This document shows, one piece after another, positions 26,734-36,088 of a DNA stretch of 64,000 nucleotides. The stretch is taken from positions 1,467,501 through 1,531,500 of the forward strand of contig NZ_CP149926.1 in the NCBI RefSeq assembly GCF_037949285.1, written 5' to 3'. This stretch comes from Thioclava sp. GXIMD4216 (GTDB lineage Bacteria > Pseudomonadota > Alphaproteobacteria > Rhodobacterales > Rhodobacteraceae). Below the pieces are notes generated by a model. It searched no databases. It was not told the DNA's origin and was given only the letters and a program-made list of their open reading frames with translations. Position 1 is the stretch's first letter; every line of letters begins with the position of its first letter. The position numbers and the translations under genes were made by a program.

Positions 26734-27564
26734 TTATTTCACCGCGCCGAAGGTCAGGCCGCGGACAAGTTGTTTCTGGCTGAACCAGCCCATGATCAGG
26801 ATCGGCGCGATGGCCATGATCGAGGCGGCAGAGAGTTTTGCGTAGAAGAGGCCCTCGGGCGAGGAATAGGAGGCGATGAACTGCGTCAGCGGCGCGGCTT
26901 TGGAAGCCGTGAGGTTGAGCGTCCAGAAGGCCTCGTTCCAGGCGAGGATGATGTTGAGCAGCACCGTCGAGGCCATGCCCGGGACCGCCATCGGCGTCAG
27001 CACGTAAAGCACCTCTTCCTTCAGCCCCGCGCCATCCATGCGCGCCGCCTCCAGGATCTCGCCGGGGATCTCCTTGAAATAGGTGAACAGCATCCAGACG
27101 ATGATCGGCAGGTTGATCAGCGTCAGCACGACGACCAGACCGATGCGGCTGTCCAGCAGTCCCAGATCGCGGAAGATCAGGTAGATCGGCACCAGAACCC
27201 CCACCGGCGGCAGCATCTTGGTGGACAGCATCCACATCAGGATATCCTTGGTCCGACGGCCCGGCACAAAGGCCATCGCCCAGGCGGCGGGCACCGCGAT
27301 GATCAGCGCCAGCAGGGTCGAACCGACCGAGATGATGACCGAATTCATGAAGAATAGCGGGTAGTTCGAGCGTTCGAGCACGGTATGGTAGCTTTCCAGC
27401 GTCCAGCCCGAGAAGAGCACCTTGAGCGGCGAGGCGATCGCATTCCCTTCCGTCTTGAACGACAGGATGAAGATCCACAGGATCGGGAAGAAGATCGCAA
27501 TGCCCACAGCCCAGGCAAGCACGGTGGTCAGCGCCTTGCGGCGGGGAGTGACGATACGGGACAT
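26734..27564 (-). CDS. smoG: Polyol ABC transporter permease, MalG type
   Basis: This 276-residue inner-membrane subunit has six predicted helices. The conserved cytoplasmic EAA loop that docks to the ATPase is EAARMDGAGLKEEVLYVLTP. The short C-terminal tail after the last helix (QKQLVRGLTFGAVK) is the mark of MalG-type permeases. Its start is one base beyond the upstream permease stop, so the two are translated together. With smoF it forms the transmembrane pore of the polyol importer. Confidence 0.92.
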   Translation of the reverse strand: MSRIVTPRRKALTTVLAWAVGIAIFFPILWIFILSFKTEGNAIASPLKVLFSGWTLESYHTVLERSNYPLFFMNSVIISVGSTLLALIIAVPAAWAMAFVPGRRTKDILMWMLSTKMLPPVGVLVPIYLIFRDLGLLDSRIGLVVVLTLINLPIIVWMLFTYFKEIPGEILEAARMDGAGLKEEVLYVLTPMAVPGMASTVLLNIILAWNEAFWTLNLTASKAAPLTQFIASYSSPEGLFYAKLSAASIMAIAPILIMGWFSQKQLVRGLTFGAVK

Positions 27565-27565
27565 C

Positions 27566-28438
27566 TCAGGCCTCCAGATTCTTGCCGATCATCCGCATCA
27601 GGAAGATCGCAACGATATTGGCCAGAATGATCGCGATGACACCGCCCGCCGAGCCGCCGCCGACATCGAATTGCAGCAGCGACTGCACATAGATCATATA
27701 GGTCAGGTTGGTCGAGGCCACGCCCGGACCGCCATTGGTGGTTACCAGGATCTCGGCAAAGATCGACAGCAGGAAGATGGTCTGGATCAGGATCACCACG
27801 GTGATCGCCCGCGACAGGTGCGGCAGCATGATGTAGAAAAACCGCGCCAGTTTCGAGGCCCCGTCCATCTCGGCCGCTTCCAGCTGTTCCTGATCAAGCG
27901 ATTGCAGGGCCGTCAGCAGGATCAGCGTCGCAAAGGGCAGCCATTGCCACGAGACGATCCCGATGATCGAGGCCAGCGGCGCCTGAGCCAGAAAATCATA
28001 GGCCGGAAGCCCGAAGAGATGCGCGATATGCGCAAACAGCCCGTTGACCGGATTGAGGAACATGTTCTTCCACACCAGCGCCGAGACGGTGGGCATCACG
28101 AAGAACGGCGCGATCACCAGAATGCGCACGATCCCCTGCCCGAAGAAGGGCTGGTCCAGCAGCAGCGCCAGAAGAATGCCCCCCACGATGGTGATTGCCA
28201 GAACCCCCACCACCAGTAACACGGTGTTAAGCAGCGCCGTGATAAAGGCAGGATCCGTGACAAAGAACTCGTAATTGAGGAAGCCTGTCCATTCTTCCAT
28301 GCCGGGCATGAGAAGGTTGTATCGCAGGAAGGAGAAGTAGAGCGTCATCGCCAGAGGGACGATCATCCAGCCGAGAAGAAGAATAACGGCAGGAGAAATC
28401 ATCAACCTCGCAGCGGCGCGGGAATGCTTCGTGGCCAT
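27566..28438 (-). CDS. smoF: Polyol ABC transporter permease, MalF type
   Basis: This 290-residue membrane protein has six helices and a periplasmic loop between the second and third. The EAA motif reads EAAEMDGASKLARFFYIMLP. It pairs with smoG. A 125-base gap containing a strong hairpin separates it from smoE, which may lower expression of the membrane subunits relative to the binding protein. ATG 28438 follows the GGTAGCCC region, only a moderate ribosome-binding site, in line with lower expression. Confidence 0.92.
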   Translation of the reverse strand: MATKHSRAAARLMISPAVILLLGWMIVPLAMTLYFSFLRYNLLMPGMEEWTGFLNYEFFVTDPAFITALLNTVLLVVGVLAITIVGGILLALLLDQPFFGQGIVRILVIAPFFVMPTVSALVWKNMFLNPVNGLFAHIAHLFGLPAYDFLAQAPLASIIGIVSWQWLPFATLILLTALQSLDQEQLEAAEMDGASKLARFFYIMLPHLSRAITVVILIQTIFLLSIFAEILVTTNGGPGVASTNLTYMIYVQSLLQFDVGGGSAGGVIAIILANIVAIFLMRMIGKNLEA

Positions 28439-28479
28439 GGGCTACCTCGGCACGCTTGGTTGGATTTTGGGTCGAAGGT

Positions 28480-28506
28480 CCACGGTCCCGCGCTGCGGGG
28501 CCGTGG
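28480..28506 (-). promoter_or_regulatory. Intercistronic hairpin between smoE and smoF
   Basis: CCACGG-x-CCCGC and GCGGG-x-CCGTGG pair around a 3-base loop, giving 11 GC-rich pairs with one mismatch. No T-tract follows, so it is more likely a 3'-end stabiliser or partial attenuator than a full terminator. Such hairpins after binding-protein genes, as in malE-malF, keep binding protein in excess. Confidence 0.6.
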
Positions 28507-28563
28507 TGTATAGCGCAATGCGGGCAGGGGGACCTGCCCGCAGCTATAATTGCGGTTGGTGGA

Positions 28564-29883
28564 TTACTTGACGTAACCGGCTTTCTTCATTTCACGCTCG
28601 GTCAAGGCCTGCGCGGATTGAAGTGCCTGATCTGCCCCCATCTGGCCTGCCAGAGCGGCGGAGAAGATCTGGCCCACAGCCGTGCCGATCCCTTGGAATT
28701 CGGGGATCGAAACGAATTGTGCGCCGACATAGGGCACATCCTGCACCGACGGTTTCTCGGGCGTGGCCTTCGAAATCGTGTCGATGGTCAGCTGTGCGAA
28801 GGGCGCGGCAGCCAGATAATCGGGGTTCTCGTAGAGCGAGGTCCGGGTACCGGGAGGGGCTGCGCGCCAGCCTTGCTTGTCGGCCACAATCTGGGTGTAC
28901 TCTTTCGAGGTTGCCCATTCGACGAAGGCTTTCGCCGCGTCTTTATGTGCCGAGCTTTCCGGAATGGCGAGGTTCCACGACCACAGCCAGTTGCCGTGAT
29001 TGTCGACGCCTTCCTTGTTCGGGAAGACCGCATAGCCGACCTTGTCAGCCACGGTGGACTCTTCAGGGTCGGTCACGAAGCCTGCCGCGACGGTCGCATC
29101 GATCCACATGCCACACTTGCCTTGCTGGAAGAGCGACAGGTTTTCGTTGAAGCCGTTGGACGACGCACCGGGCGGGCCGTATTTGGTCATCAGGTCGAGA
29201 TAGTCGGTGAGCGTGGCTTTCCACGGCTCGCTATCGAATTCCGGCTCCCAGTTCATATCGAACCAGCGGCCACCATAGGAGTTTGCCATAGCCGAGATGA
29301 AGGCCATGTTCTCGCCCCAGCCGGGCTTGCCGCGCAGACAGATGCCATAGATGCCGTTGTCTTTATCGGTCATCTTCGCGGCGGCGTCCTTGATCTGGCT
29401 CCAGGTCGGCTGGTCAGGGATACTCACACCGGCCTTCTCGGCCAGATCCTTGCGATACATCACCATCGCAGATTCGCCATAGAACGGCACCGCGTAAAGC
29501 GTACCATCCACCGACAGCGCCGAGCGCATGGCGGGCAGCAGGTCATCGGCATCATAATCTGCCGGAAGATCGTTGAGCGGCACCAGCCAATCACGTTGGG
29601 CCCAGATCGGAACCTCGTAATTGCCGATGGTCATCACGTCGAACTGGCCGCCATTGGTGGCGATGTCCTGCGTGACACGCTGGCGGAGAATGTTCTCCTC
29701 GAGCGTCACCCACTCAACCTTGATGTCGGGATGTTTGGCGTAAAAGTCGTCCATCAGCCCTTGCATCCGCACCATGTCGCCGTTGTTCACGGTGGCGACG
29801 GTAATGGTGGTTTCGGCTGCAGCAGCTGTGGCAAGCGCGCCAAGGGCGCAAGCACCCAGAAGGGCACGGATTGTCATGGTCAT
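28564..29883 (-). CDS. smoE: Polyol-binding periplasmic protein of the ABC importer
   Basis: This 439-residue binding protein has a Sec signal peptide (residues 1-23, ending ALATAAAAE) and a family 1 extracellular solute-binding fold (TTITVATVNNGDMVRMQGLM; VPFYGESAMVMYRKDLAEKA). It captures sorbitol, mannitol or related polyols in the periplasm and delivers them to SmoFG. Length and pairing with mannitol dehydrogenase support the polyol assignment over maltose-type sugars. Being the first structural gene, it follows a 230-base region with an operator-like site. GAGGAATTC precedes the ATG, a good ribosome-binding site. Confidence 0.92.
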   Translation of the reverse strand: MTMTIRALLGACALGALATAAAAETTITVATVNNGDMVRMQGLMDDFYAKHPDIKVEWVTLEENILRQRVTQDIATNGGQFDVMTIGNYEVPIWAQRDWLVPLNDLPADYDADDLLPAMRSALSVDGTLYAVPFYGESAMVMYRKDLAEKAGVSIPDQPTWSQIKDAAAKMTDKDNGIYGICLRGKPGWGENMAFISAMANSYGGRWFDMNWEPEFDSEPWKATLTDYLDLMTKYGPPGASSNGFNENLSLFQQGKCGMWIDATVAAGFVTDPEESTVADKVGYAVFPNKEGVDNHGNWLWSWNLAIPESSAHKDAAKAFVEWATSKEYTQIVADKQGWRAAPPGTRTSLYENPDYLAAAPFAQLTIDTISKATPEKPSVQDVPYVGAQFVSIPEFQGIGTAVGQIFSAALAGQMGADQALQSAQALTEREMKKAGYVK

Positions 29884-30022
29884 GAATTCCTCCCAAAATT
29901 CAAACGAGCAATTATCCGCTCTATGGGCAAATGCTCATGAACGGGGCTGTGAGTCAAGTGTGAATTGCGCTGGGGAGAAAGGTGATATGCGCAAAACGCC
30001 GCTTGGATGTGCGCAAATTGGT

Positions 30023-30034
30023 GATAGCGGTAAC
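30023..30034 (-). promoter_or_regulatory. ED-operator-like site upstream of smoE
   Basis: Read in the direction of transcription the site is GTTACCGCTATC, one base away from the zwf site GTTAGCGCTATC and two from the edd site GTTAGCGCTAAC. It lies 139 bases before the smoE start. It may bind the same LacI-type regulator, or be a SmoC site, or be chance. Confidence 0.35.
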
Positions 30035-30113
30035 ATATCCTCTCCTTCCGCGCAGGAATGCGGCCCTTGTCAGGGGGACGCAATGGCTGGTTCGCGCCAG
30101 AGTAGAATGGGAA

Positions 30114-31076
30114 TCAATCGTTAAGAAGTGCTTTCGCGGTGCGCTCATCTGTCACCAGATGGCTCAGCAGGCGGCCTTTGAGGGCCGCCGTCAGGGCCGG
30201 AAGCTTCTTCTGGCCTGCGGCAAAGCAATGGACCTGCATATCGCCATGAGGCACCCGTGCCCCCACGATGCGCCGCGACATCGGGTGGTCGAGAAACTGC
30301 CCTTCGGCGTTGAAAGCGTGGCCGCCGATCTCGCCGATGGCTCCGGCGCGAACCCAGTCCGCATGCTCTTCTGGGGTGATGAACCCGTCCATCAGAAGCG
30401 GCGCATCGGCCCCCATCTGCCCCATGCCGACAATCGCGAAATCGGCGCGCAGTGCCAGATCGATAGAGGCTTTGACATGCGGCAGCGAGCGGTAGAGATC
30501 GCGTTCCGCCTCGGAGGCGGCAACCACAGGGATCGACATCGGGAAATGCGGTGCCGAGACCTTTTCGGCCAGACGCACGATCACTTCGTAATGCGAGGCC
30601 GAGCCGTCGGGGGCGACGTTGCCGATCAGCGAGACCAGCTTGTGATGGCCGCCCGCAAGGCTTTGCATCTGCTCGACAATCATGCGCAGGGTCCGGCCCG
30701 TGCCAAGCGCGATCAGCTTGGGGGCGGGGTCGGTGAAAAACCGCTCGAGCAGAGGGGCGGCAAAAGGGGCCAGCGCGTCATTCGGGTCGCCGGTGGCCGA
30801 AAGCGAGGGCGCAACGCGGGCGGAGAGCAGCCCGTAGCGGTCGCGCAGCCTTTGTTCCAGTTCCAGACATTCGGCAATCGGGTGATCGATCCTGACGCGG
30901 ATCAGCCCTTCGGCAGATGCCCGCGCCACCAGCCGCTGGACGCGCTGGCGCGAAATGCCCAGTTCAAGCGCGATCTGGTCCTGCGTCATGCCGCCCACAA
31001 AGGAAAGCCATGCCGCGCGGGCGGCAAGATCAAGAAGGTTGGCTTCGGCTTCATTGACGCGGTCGGACGGGATCAT
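30114..31076 (-). CDS. smoC: SorC/DeoR-like sugar-binding transcriptional regulator
   Basis: This 320-residue regulator has an N-terminal helix-turn-helix (GGMTQDQIALELGISRQRVQ) and a SorC-type sugar-phosphate-binding domain (LIALGTGRTLRMIVEQM; KLVSLIGNVAPDGSASHYEV; GMGQMGADAPLL). It probably senses a phosphorylated or free polyol and controls the operon. ATG 31076 overlaps the stop of the HAD gene by 4 bases, so the two are co-translated; a longer open frame lies inside the HAD gene. It is read in the same direction as the smo genes, 230 bases upstream of smoE, as in other alphaproteobacterial polyol operons. Confidence 0.87.
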   Translation of the reverse strand: MIPSDRVNEAEANLLDLAARAAWLSFVGGMTQDQIALELGISRQRVQRLVARASAEGLIRVRIDHPIAECLELEQRLRDRYGLLSARVAPSLSATGDPNDALAPFAAPLLERFFTDPAPKLIALGTGRTLRMIVEQMQSLAGGHHKLVSLIGNVAPDGSASHYEVIVRLAEKVSAPHFPMSIPVVAASEAERDLYRSLPHVKASIDLALRADFAIVGMGQMGADAPLLMDGFITPEEHADWVRAGAIGEIGGHAFNAEGQFLDHPMSRRIVGARVPHGDMQVHCFAAGQKKLPALTAALKGRLLSHLVTDERTAKALLND

Positions 31077-31804
31077 TTGGAGGCTCCGGAAAAGGGGCTG
31101 GACTGGATAAGCGGCCGCAGGGGCCATGCCGAGAGCAATGCGGTGAACTGCGCGAAACTGTCAAAGGCCAGATCGGCCCCGCCCAGCAGAGCGGGGTCCT
31201 GCGGTGTTTGGGGAAGGGCTGCGGCCAGAGGGGCAAGATGGGCCCCGCCCAGAAAGCGCCAGACCCGCATGCCCGCTGCACGGGCCCCCGCAATGCCCAC
31301 CTCCGAGTCCTCGATTACCAGACAATCCTGCGGTGCGACATCGTAAAGGGCGGCCACATGCAGGAACAGATCGGGGGCGGGTTTGCCGCGTCTGACCTCG
31401 GAGGCCGTAGAGCAGCGGCCCTCGAAGAGCGTGTTCAGGCCGGTAATGGCCAGAGATTGCGCCAGCCGTGCCGGTGCCGAGGAGGTGGCCAAATGATAGG
31501 GCCTGTCCAGCCGACGGATGGCCTCGACAACTTCGGGCATGACCTTCAGATCGCGCGAGAAGCGGGTCATCAGCTTGGTGCGGTAATGTGCCTCGAACCC
31601 CTCGGGGAGGGCTTGTCCGAAATCGCGTTCCAGCTTTGCACGGACGCTTGGAAAGGCGCGCCCCAGACAGTTGCGGGCGAAATAGTCGAGGTCGATCCCC
31701 ATTCCCAGCAGGGCCAGCTCTTCCATGAAGACAGAGGCCGAAAGCGCCTCGGAATCGATCAGGACGCCATCGCAATCAAAGATCACCAGCGCGGGGCCAG
31801 CCAT
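31073..31804 (-). CDS. HAD-superfamily hydrolase, phosphatase or beta-phosphoglucomutase type
   Basis: This 243-residue enzyme has the HAD motifs: FDCDGVLIDSE with the nucleophilic Asp, LATSS as motif II, the Lys in RRGKPAPDLFL, and DCLVIEDSEVGI for metal binding. A helical cap lies between motifs I and II. Members of this subgroup dephosphorylate sugar phosphates. Its stop overlaps the SorC-type regulator start, so the two form one operon. A role in removing a toxic or inducing sugar phosphate, such as a sorbitol or mannitol phosphate, is an inference from position. It ends in a tail (SSPFSGASK) not needed for catalysis. Confidence 0.88.
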   Translation of the reverse strand: MAGPALVIFDCDGVLIDSEALSASVFMEELALLGMGIDLDYFARNCLGRAFPSVRAKLERDFGQALPEGFEAHYRTKLMTRFSRDLKVMPEVVEAIRRLDRPYHLATSSAPARLAQSLAITGLNTLFEGRCSTASEVRRGKPAPDLFLHVAALYDVAPQDCLVIEDSEVGIAGARAAGMRVWRFLGGAHLAPLAAALPQTPQDPALLGGADLAFDSFAQFTALLSAWPLRPLIQSSPFSGASK

Positions 31805-31886
31805 CGGGTTCCTCCTCTTTGGTCTTCTCGCTATAGCGCGGCAGGGCCGGTTTCGCCAAGCCCTGCCGTGATCGGCGGAGGCGGAC

Positions 31887-34800
31887 CTAGCGCGCCCCTT
31901 GCTCGGGCGCAGGCGCCTTGACGCGGAAGATCGCGCAATAGAGGGCGGGCACGAACAGCAGCGTGATCAACGTACCGGCGATAATCCCGCCCATCATGGC
32001 AATCGCCATCGGCCCCCAGAAGATCTGCCGTGCAATCGGGATCAGTGCCAGCGAGGCCGCCGCCGCGGTCAGCAGGATCGGGCGGGCGCGCTGGTCGGAG
32101 GCATGCCAGATCGCGCTCCAGCGGTCATGGCCCTCGGCGCGCAGATCCTCGGTGGCCTGAATCAGGATGACCGAATTGCGGATCAGGATGCCGATCAGCG
32201 CCAGCACCCCCAGAAGCGCCACAAAGCCCATCGGCGCGCCGAGCGGCAGCATCGAGGCCACCACCCCGATCAGCCCCAGAGGTGCCGCCGCCAGCACGAC
32301 CACCATCAGGCGGAAGCTGCGCAACTGGAACATGATCAGCGACAGCATGATCAGCACCATGAAGGGCACGATCGCGATGATCGGAGCTTGCGATTTGCCG
32401 CTTTCCTCGACCGAACCGCCCATTTCCAAGCTGTAGCCCAAGGGCAGAGCGGCGGTAAACCGCGCGATCTGCGGCGCGAGGTCATTGACGATTGTGGCGG
32501 GCTGGGCTGTGCCGTCAATCGCGCCGCGCACGGTGATTGTGGGTACACGGTCGCGCGAGTGGATCACCGGAGGTTCGGTGACATATTCGAAATGCGCGAT
32601 CGAGGTCAGCGGGATGGGCTTGCCGCTGGTATTGGCAAATTGCAGGCTTTTCAGCCCGTCCAGCGTGTCACGGTCGGATTTGCGGCCCCGCAGTTCCACC
32701 TCGATCAGGTCGATCCCCTGCCGCAGATTGGTGATGGTGGTGCCGGAATAGAGCGTGGTCAGCACCTGCGCCACATCCGACTGGGTCAGGCCAAGCTGGC
32801 GCATCCGCGCCTGATCAAGGTCCAGCCGCACGACACGGGCAGGGGCCCCCCAATCCATGTCGATGGCGTAAAGGCGGTCATCCTTTGCCATCAGCGCGGC
32901 CAGTTTGCGGGCCTCGCCCAGCAGGGTGGTGTAATCGCTGCCCGAAATCCGGTATTGCACGGGCTTGCCCACGGGGGGGCCAAGTTCGATCGGTTTGGGG
33001 TAGAACTCCACCCCCGCGCGGCTGTCCGAATAGCTGCGGATTTTGGCCCGCAGGCTATCGCGGTCGGTCAGGCTTTTGGTCTCGATCACCACCTGCCCCT
33101 CATTGGGAACGGCGGGCTTCACATCCAGTGTCAGCACGAAACGCGGAGCGGGGGTGCCGACATAGGCGGTCCAGAATGCCACCTCCGGCTGGGCTTTCAG
33201 CCATGTCTCGAAGCGGGAGATCTCGGCATCGGTTGCCTCGAAGCCCGCATCATCGCGCAGCGTCACATCGGTTATCAGCTCGGTGCGTTCGGAAGAGGGG
33301 AAGAACTGCTGTTCGACATGGCCAAGCCCCAGCACCGAAAGGGCAAACAGCCCCACGGTGGCGAGAATGGTGATCCAGCGATGGACCATCGCCTTTTCCA
33401 GAACGCGGTGGAAGCTGCGGCGCAGGCGGCCCGCCTCATGGGTCTGGTGCTTCCATTTGGCGGGCAGGAATGTCTTGCCCAGAACCGGCGCGAAAAGCAC
33501 GGCCACGATCCAGCTGATCAGCAGGGATATGGCGATCACATAGAAGAGCGAGCGGGTATATTCGCCCGCCTGCGAGGCATTGAGGCCAATCGGAATGAAG
33601 CCCGCAACCGTGACAAGCGTGCCCGTCAGCATGGGCCATGCAATGGCGGTCCACGCGTAAGAGGCGGCCTTGGTGCGGCTTTCGCCCCGCTCAAGCCGCG
33701 AGATCATGGTTTCGATCGCGATCATCGCATCATCGACCAGAAGCCCCAGCGCGATGATCAGCGCCCCGAGCGAGATCCGCTGCAGGGTGATCCCCATCAG
33801 ATCGAGGATCAGGAAGGTCACGGCCAGCACCAGCGGAATGGTCAGCGACACCACAAATCCCGCGCGCACGCCCAGCGAGACGAAGCTGACGGCCAGCACG
33901 ATCACCAGCGCCTCGGCCAGTGCCCGCACGAAATGGCCCACCGAATCCTGCACCACCGTCGGCTGGTCGGCGATCTTGTGCAGGGTGATCCCCATCGGCA
34001 GCTTGGCGACTTCCTGCGCCATCAGCGCATCGAGGCTCTTGCCGAAATTCAGGATATTGCCGCCCTCGCGCATGCCGATGATTAGGCCCACCGCAGGCTG
34101 CCCCTTGTAGCGGATCAGCGAGGCGGGCGGGTCGTCATAGCCGTCCTTTACCTCGGCCACATCGGAGAGGGTGAAGAAGGTGTCATCCACCCGCAGCGGC
34201 GCATGGGCCAGCGCCGTGGCATCGGGGAATGCGCCGGTAAGCCGCAATCCGATCTGCTCTTGCGGGGTCTGGATCGTGCCGGTGGGGGTGATCTGGTTCT
34301 GGGTGGAAAGCGTGTTGAGCACGGTTTGCGCATCCAGCCCCAGTGCCGCCAGGCGGCGGGTCGAGAATTCGACGGTCACCACACGGTCGCGGGTGCCGAT
34401 CAGGTCGACCTTACCGGCCTGATCCAGCCGCTCGACATCGTCGCGGATCTTGCGCACCCATGACTTCAGCTCGTCTGGGCTGTAATCGGGGGCGGTAAAG
34501 GCATAGACATTGCCATAGACATCCCCGAAATCGTCATTGAAGGAAAACCCTTGGAACGCGCTGGGGAAATCGCCGCGGATATCCGACATCAGCTCGCGCA
34601 CGCGGGTCCAGGTCGGCTGGATCTGGTCATCGGGAATACTGTCGCGCAGATCGACATAGATCACCGCCTGACCGGGATAGGTGATCGAGCGGGTGACATC
34701 GAGCGCGTCGATCTCGGCCAGCTTGCGTTCGATCCGGTCGGTGACCTGTTCCATCGTCTCTTCGGCGGTGGCACCGGGCATGCTGCCCGACACGACCATC

Positions 34801-34937
34801 GTGCGGATGGTGAAGCTGGGGTCTTCCTCGCGCCCCATCGAGTTGAAGGCCAAGATGCCTGCCACCAGCGACATGACCATCAGGAACCAGATGACAGAGC
34901 GGTTGCGCAGCGCCCAGTCCGAAAGATTGAACTTCAT
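31887..34937 (-). CDS. RND-family efflux pump permease
   Basis: This protein of about 1016 residues is an inner-membrane proton-driven pump with 12 predicted helices and two large periplasmic loops. It begins MKFNLSDWALRNRSVIWFLM. The first-helix block and the fourth-helix region (LGALIIALGLLVDDAMIAIE) holding the proton-relay Asp pair are intact, as is the GGSVEESGKS segment of the second loop. Two ATGs are possible: 34952 overlaps the adaptor stop, 34937 has GAGG 9 bases ahead and gives the usual family start. Together with two adaptors it makes a three-gene operon; the outer-membrane channel must be encoded elsewhere. Substrates (drugs, detergents, fatty acids) cannot be told from sequence. 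Confidence 0.92.
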   Translation of the reverse strand: MKFNLSDWALRNRSVIWFLMVMSLVAGILAFNSMGREEDPSFTIRTMVVSGSMPGATAEETMEQVTDRIERKLAEIDALDVTRSITYPGQAVIYVDLRDSIPDDQIQPTWTRVRELMSDIRGDFPSAFQGFSFNDDFGDVYGNVYAFTAPDYSPDELKSWVRKIRDDVERLDQAGKVDLIGTRDRVVTVEFSTRRLAALGLDAQTVLNTLSTQNQITPTGTIQTPQEQIGLRLTGAFPDATALAHAPLRVDDTFFTLSDVAEVKDGYDDPPASLIRYKGQPAVGLIIGMREGGNILNFGKSLDALMAQEVAKLPMGITLHKIADQPTVVQDSVGHFVRALAEALVIVLAVSFVSLGVRAGFVVSLTIPLVLAVTFLILDLMGITLQRISLGALIIALGLLVDDAMIAIETMISRLERGESRTKAASYAWTAIAWPMLTGTLVTVAGFIPIGLNASQAGEYTRSLFYVIAISLLISWIVAVLFAPVLGKTFLPAKWKHQTHEAGRLRRSFHRVLEKAMVHRWITILATVGLFALSVLGLGHVEQQFFPSSERTELITDVTLRDDAGFEATDAEISRFETWLKAQPEVAFWTAYVGTPAPRFVLTLDVKPAVPNEGQVVIETKSLTDRDSLRAKIRSYSDSRAGVEFYPKPIELGPPVGKPVQYRISGSDYTTLLGEARKLAALMAKDDRLYAIDMDWGAPARVVRLDLDQARMRQLGLTQSDVAQVLTTLYSGTTITNLRQGIDLIEVELRGRKSDRDTLDGLKSLQFANTSGKPIPLTSIAHFEYVTEPPVIHSRDRVPTITVRGAIDGTAQPATIVNDLAPQIARFTAALPLGYSLEMGGSVEESGKSQAPIIAIVPFMVLIMLSLIMFQLRSFRLMVVVLAAAPLGLIGVVASMLPLGAPMGFVALLGVLALIGILIRNSVILIQATEDLRAEGHDRWSAIWHASDQRARPILLTAAAASLALIPIARQIFWGPMAIAMMGGIIAGTLITLLFVPALYCAIFRVKAPAPEQGAR

Positions 34938-34948
34938 ATCTGCGGACC

Positions 34949-36088
34949 TCATTTTGTCGTGCTTTCCTGTGCCGTTGGGGAGGTGGTGCGCGGCGCGCCC
35001 GCAAGGGTCAGGCCCTGACCGGCCCGCGCGCCTTCCTGCAAGGCGTCAAGCCCGCGCAGCACGACCTCGTCGCCGCTTTTCAGGCCTTGGGTCACCACGA
35101 TGCGGCTGCCGTAATCGGTGCCGGTGGTGATGGTGGTGCGGTGCAGCACGCGGGGGGTGCCGCTCACCACCCAGACGCTGGGCGGGGTGCCCGCGACAAG
35201 AGCCGCCTTGGGGATGCTCAGCATTTCGCCATTGCCGGTATCCAGCCGTGCCGATACCAGCGAGCCGATACGGTAATCCTCGCTGGGCGCGATCAGGGTC
35301 AGATGGGCGCGCATCGTATCAAGGCTGGAATTGGTGACCGGCTCGACCAGTCGCAGCTTGGCCTTGATCTGGGGCACATCGGTGGAATGATGGCTGACGG
35401 TAAAGCTCTGGTCGCGCTCCAGCGTGCTGGCCAGAACCTGCGGCATGTCGATCACCGCCTCACGGTCATCGCCGCGCGCAAAGGTCACCACCTCGGTGCC
35501 TGCCGAAACCAATGTCCCCGGCTCGATCGCGCGCGAGAGCACGATGCCATCGGCAGGGGCCGTCAGCTTGCCATAGCCTGCGGCCTGCGTGCTCTGGCGT
35601 TCCTGCGCCTGGGCGCTGTCAAACTGGGCCTTGGCTGCGGCAAGGCTTGCCTCGGCGGTTTCGAAATCCGATTGCGCCAGCACGCCGCGTTTGCGCAAGG
35701 TGGCGGCGCGATCATAGCTTGCCTGCGCATAATCAAGCGCGGCCTGCGCCTGCCCGACTGCGGCCCTGGCCTCGCGCAGGTCCTGTTCTAGTGTGATCTG
35801 GTCCAGTTCGGCAATGACATCGCCCTGTTTGACACGGTCGCCCGCCTCGACATGGATGCGCGACACCCGCCCGCCCGTGCGAAAGGCCAGCGAGGTCTCG
35901 TAGCGCGCGTCGACCATGCCCGAAAAGACACGCTGGCCGGTGGGCACCTCGCCCAGAATTTCGGTGATGACAGGGCGTGGTGTGGCCGTGTCCGGCCCGC
36001 TCTGCGTCGGCTCGCTCTGTGTTGAGGCGTCCTGTGCGAAGGCGGGCAGGGCAAGGCAGCAGCCCAGAAGGATAGCGGCATATCTCAT
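34949..36088 (-). CDS. RND efflux adaptor (membrane fusion protein), second of two
   Basis: This 379-residue periplasmic adaptor has a signal peptide (MRYAAILLGCCLALPAFAQ); the Cys-Cys inside it is in the hydrophobic core rather than a clear lipobox. The lipoyl halves (GGRVSRIHVEAGDRVKQGDV; YGKLTAPADGIVLSR) flank an alpha-helical hairpin rich in Ala/Gln (residues 95-165). A beta-barrel domain follows. Its stop overlaps the pump start and its start overlaps the stop of the first adaptor, so all three genes are translationally coupled. Two different adaptors per pump is the TriAB-TriC arrangement known from Pseudomonas aeruginosa. Confidence 0.9.
   Translation of the reverse strand: MRYAAILLGCCLALPAFAQDASTQSEPTQSGPDTATPRPVITEILGEVPTGQRVFSGMVDARYETSLAFRTGGRVSRIHVEAGDRVKQGDVIAELDQITLEQDLREARAAVGQAQAALDYAQASYDRAATLRKRGVLAQSDFETAEASLAAAKAQFDSAQAQERQSTQAAGYGKLTAPADGIVLSRAIEPGTLVSAGTEVVTFARGDDREAVIDMPQVLASTLERDQSFTVSHHSTDVPQIKAKLRLVEPVTNSSLDTMRAHLTLIAPSEDYRIGSLVSARLDTGNGEMLSIPKAALVAGTPPSVWVVSGTPRVLHRTTITTGTDYGSRIVVTQGLKSGDEVVLRGLDALQEGARAGQGLTLAGAPRTTSPTAQESTTK

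Noticed and set aside
24605..26845. A 746-residue open frame antisense to mtlK and smoK
   Set aside because: It crosses two well-defined genes and their intergenic gap; composition is typical of antisense frames in GC-rich DNA.
31899..34085. A 728-residue open frame antisense to the RND pump gene
   Set aside because: His/Arg/Gln-rich low-complexity translation with no motif, lying wholly inside a clear RND gene.
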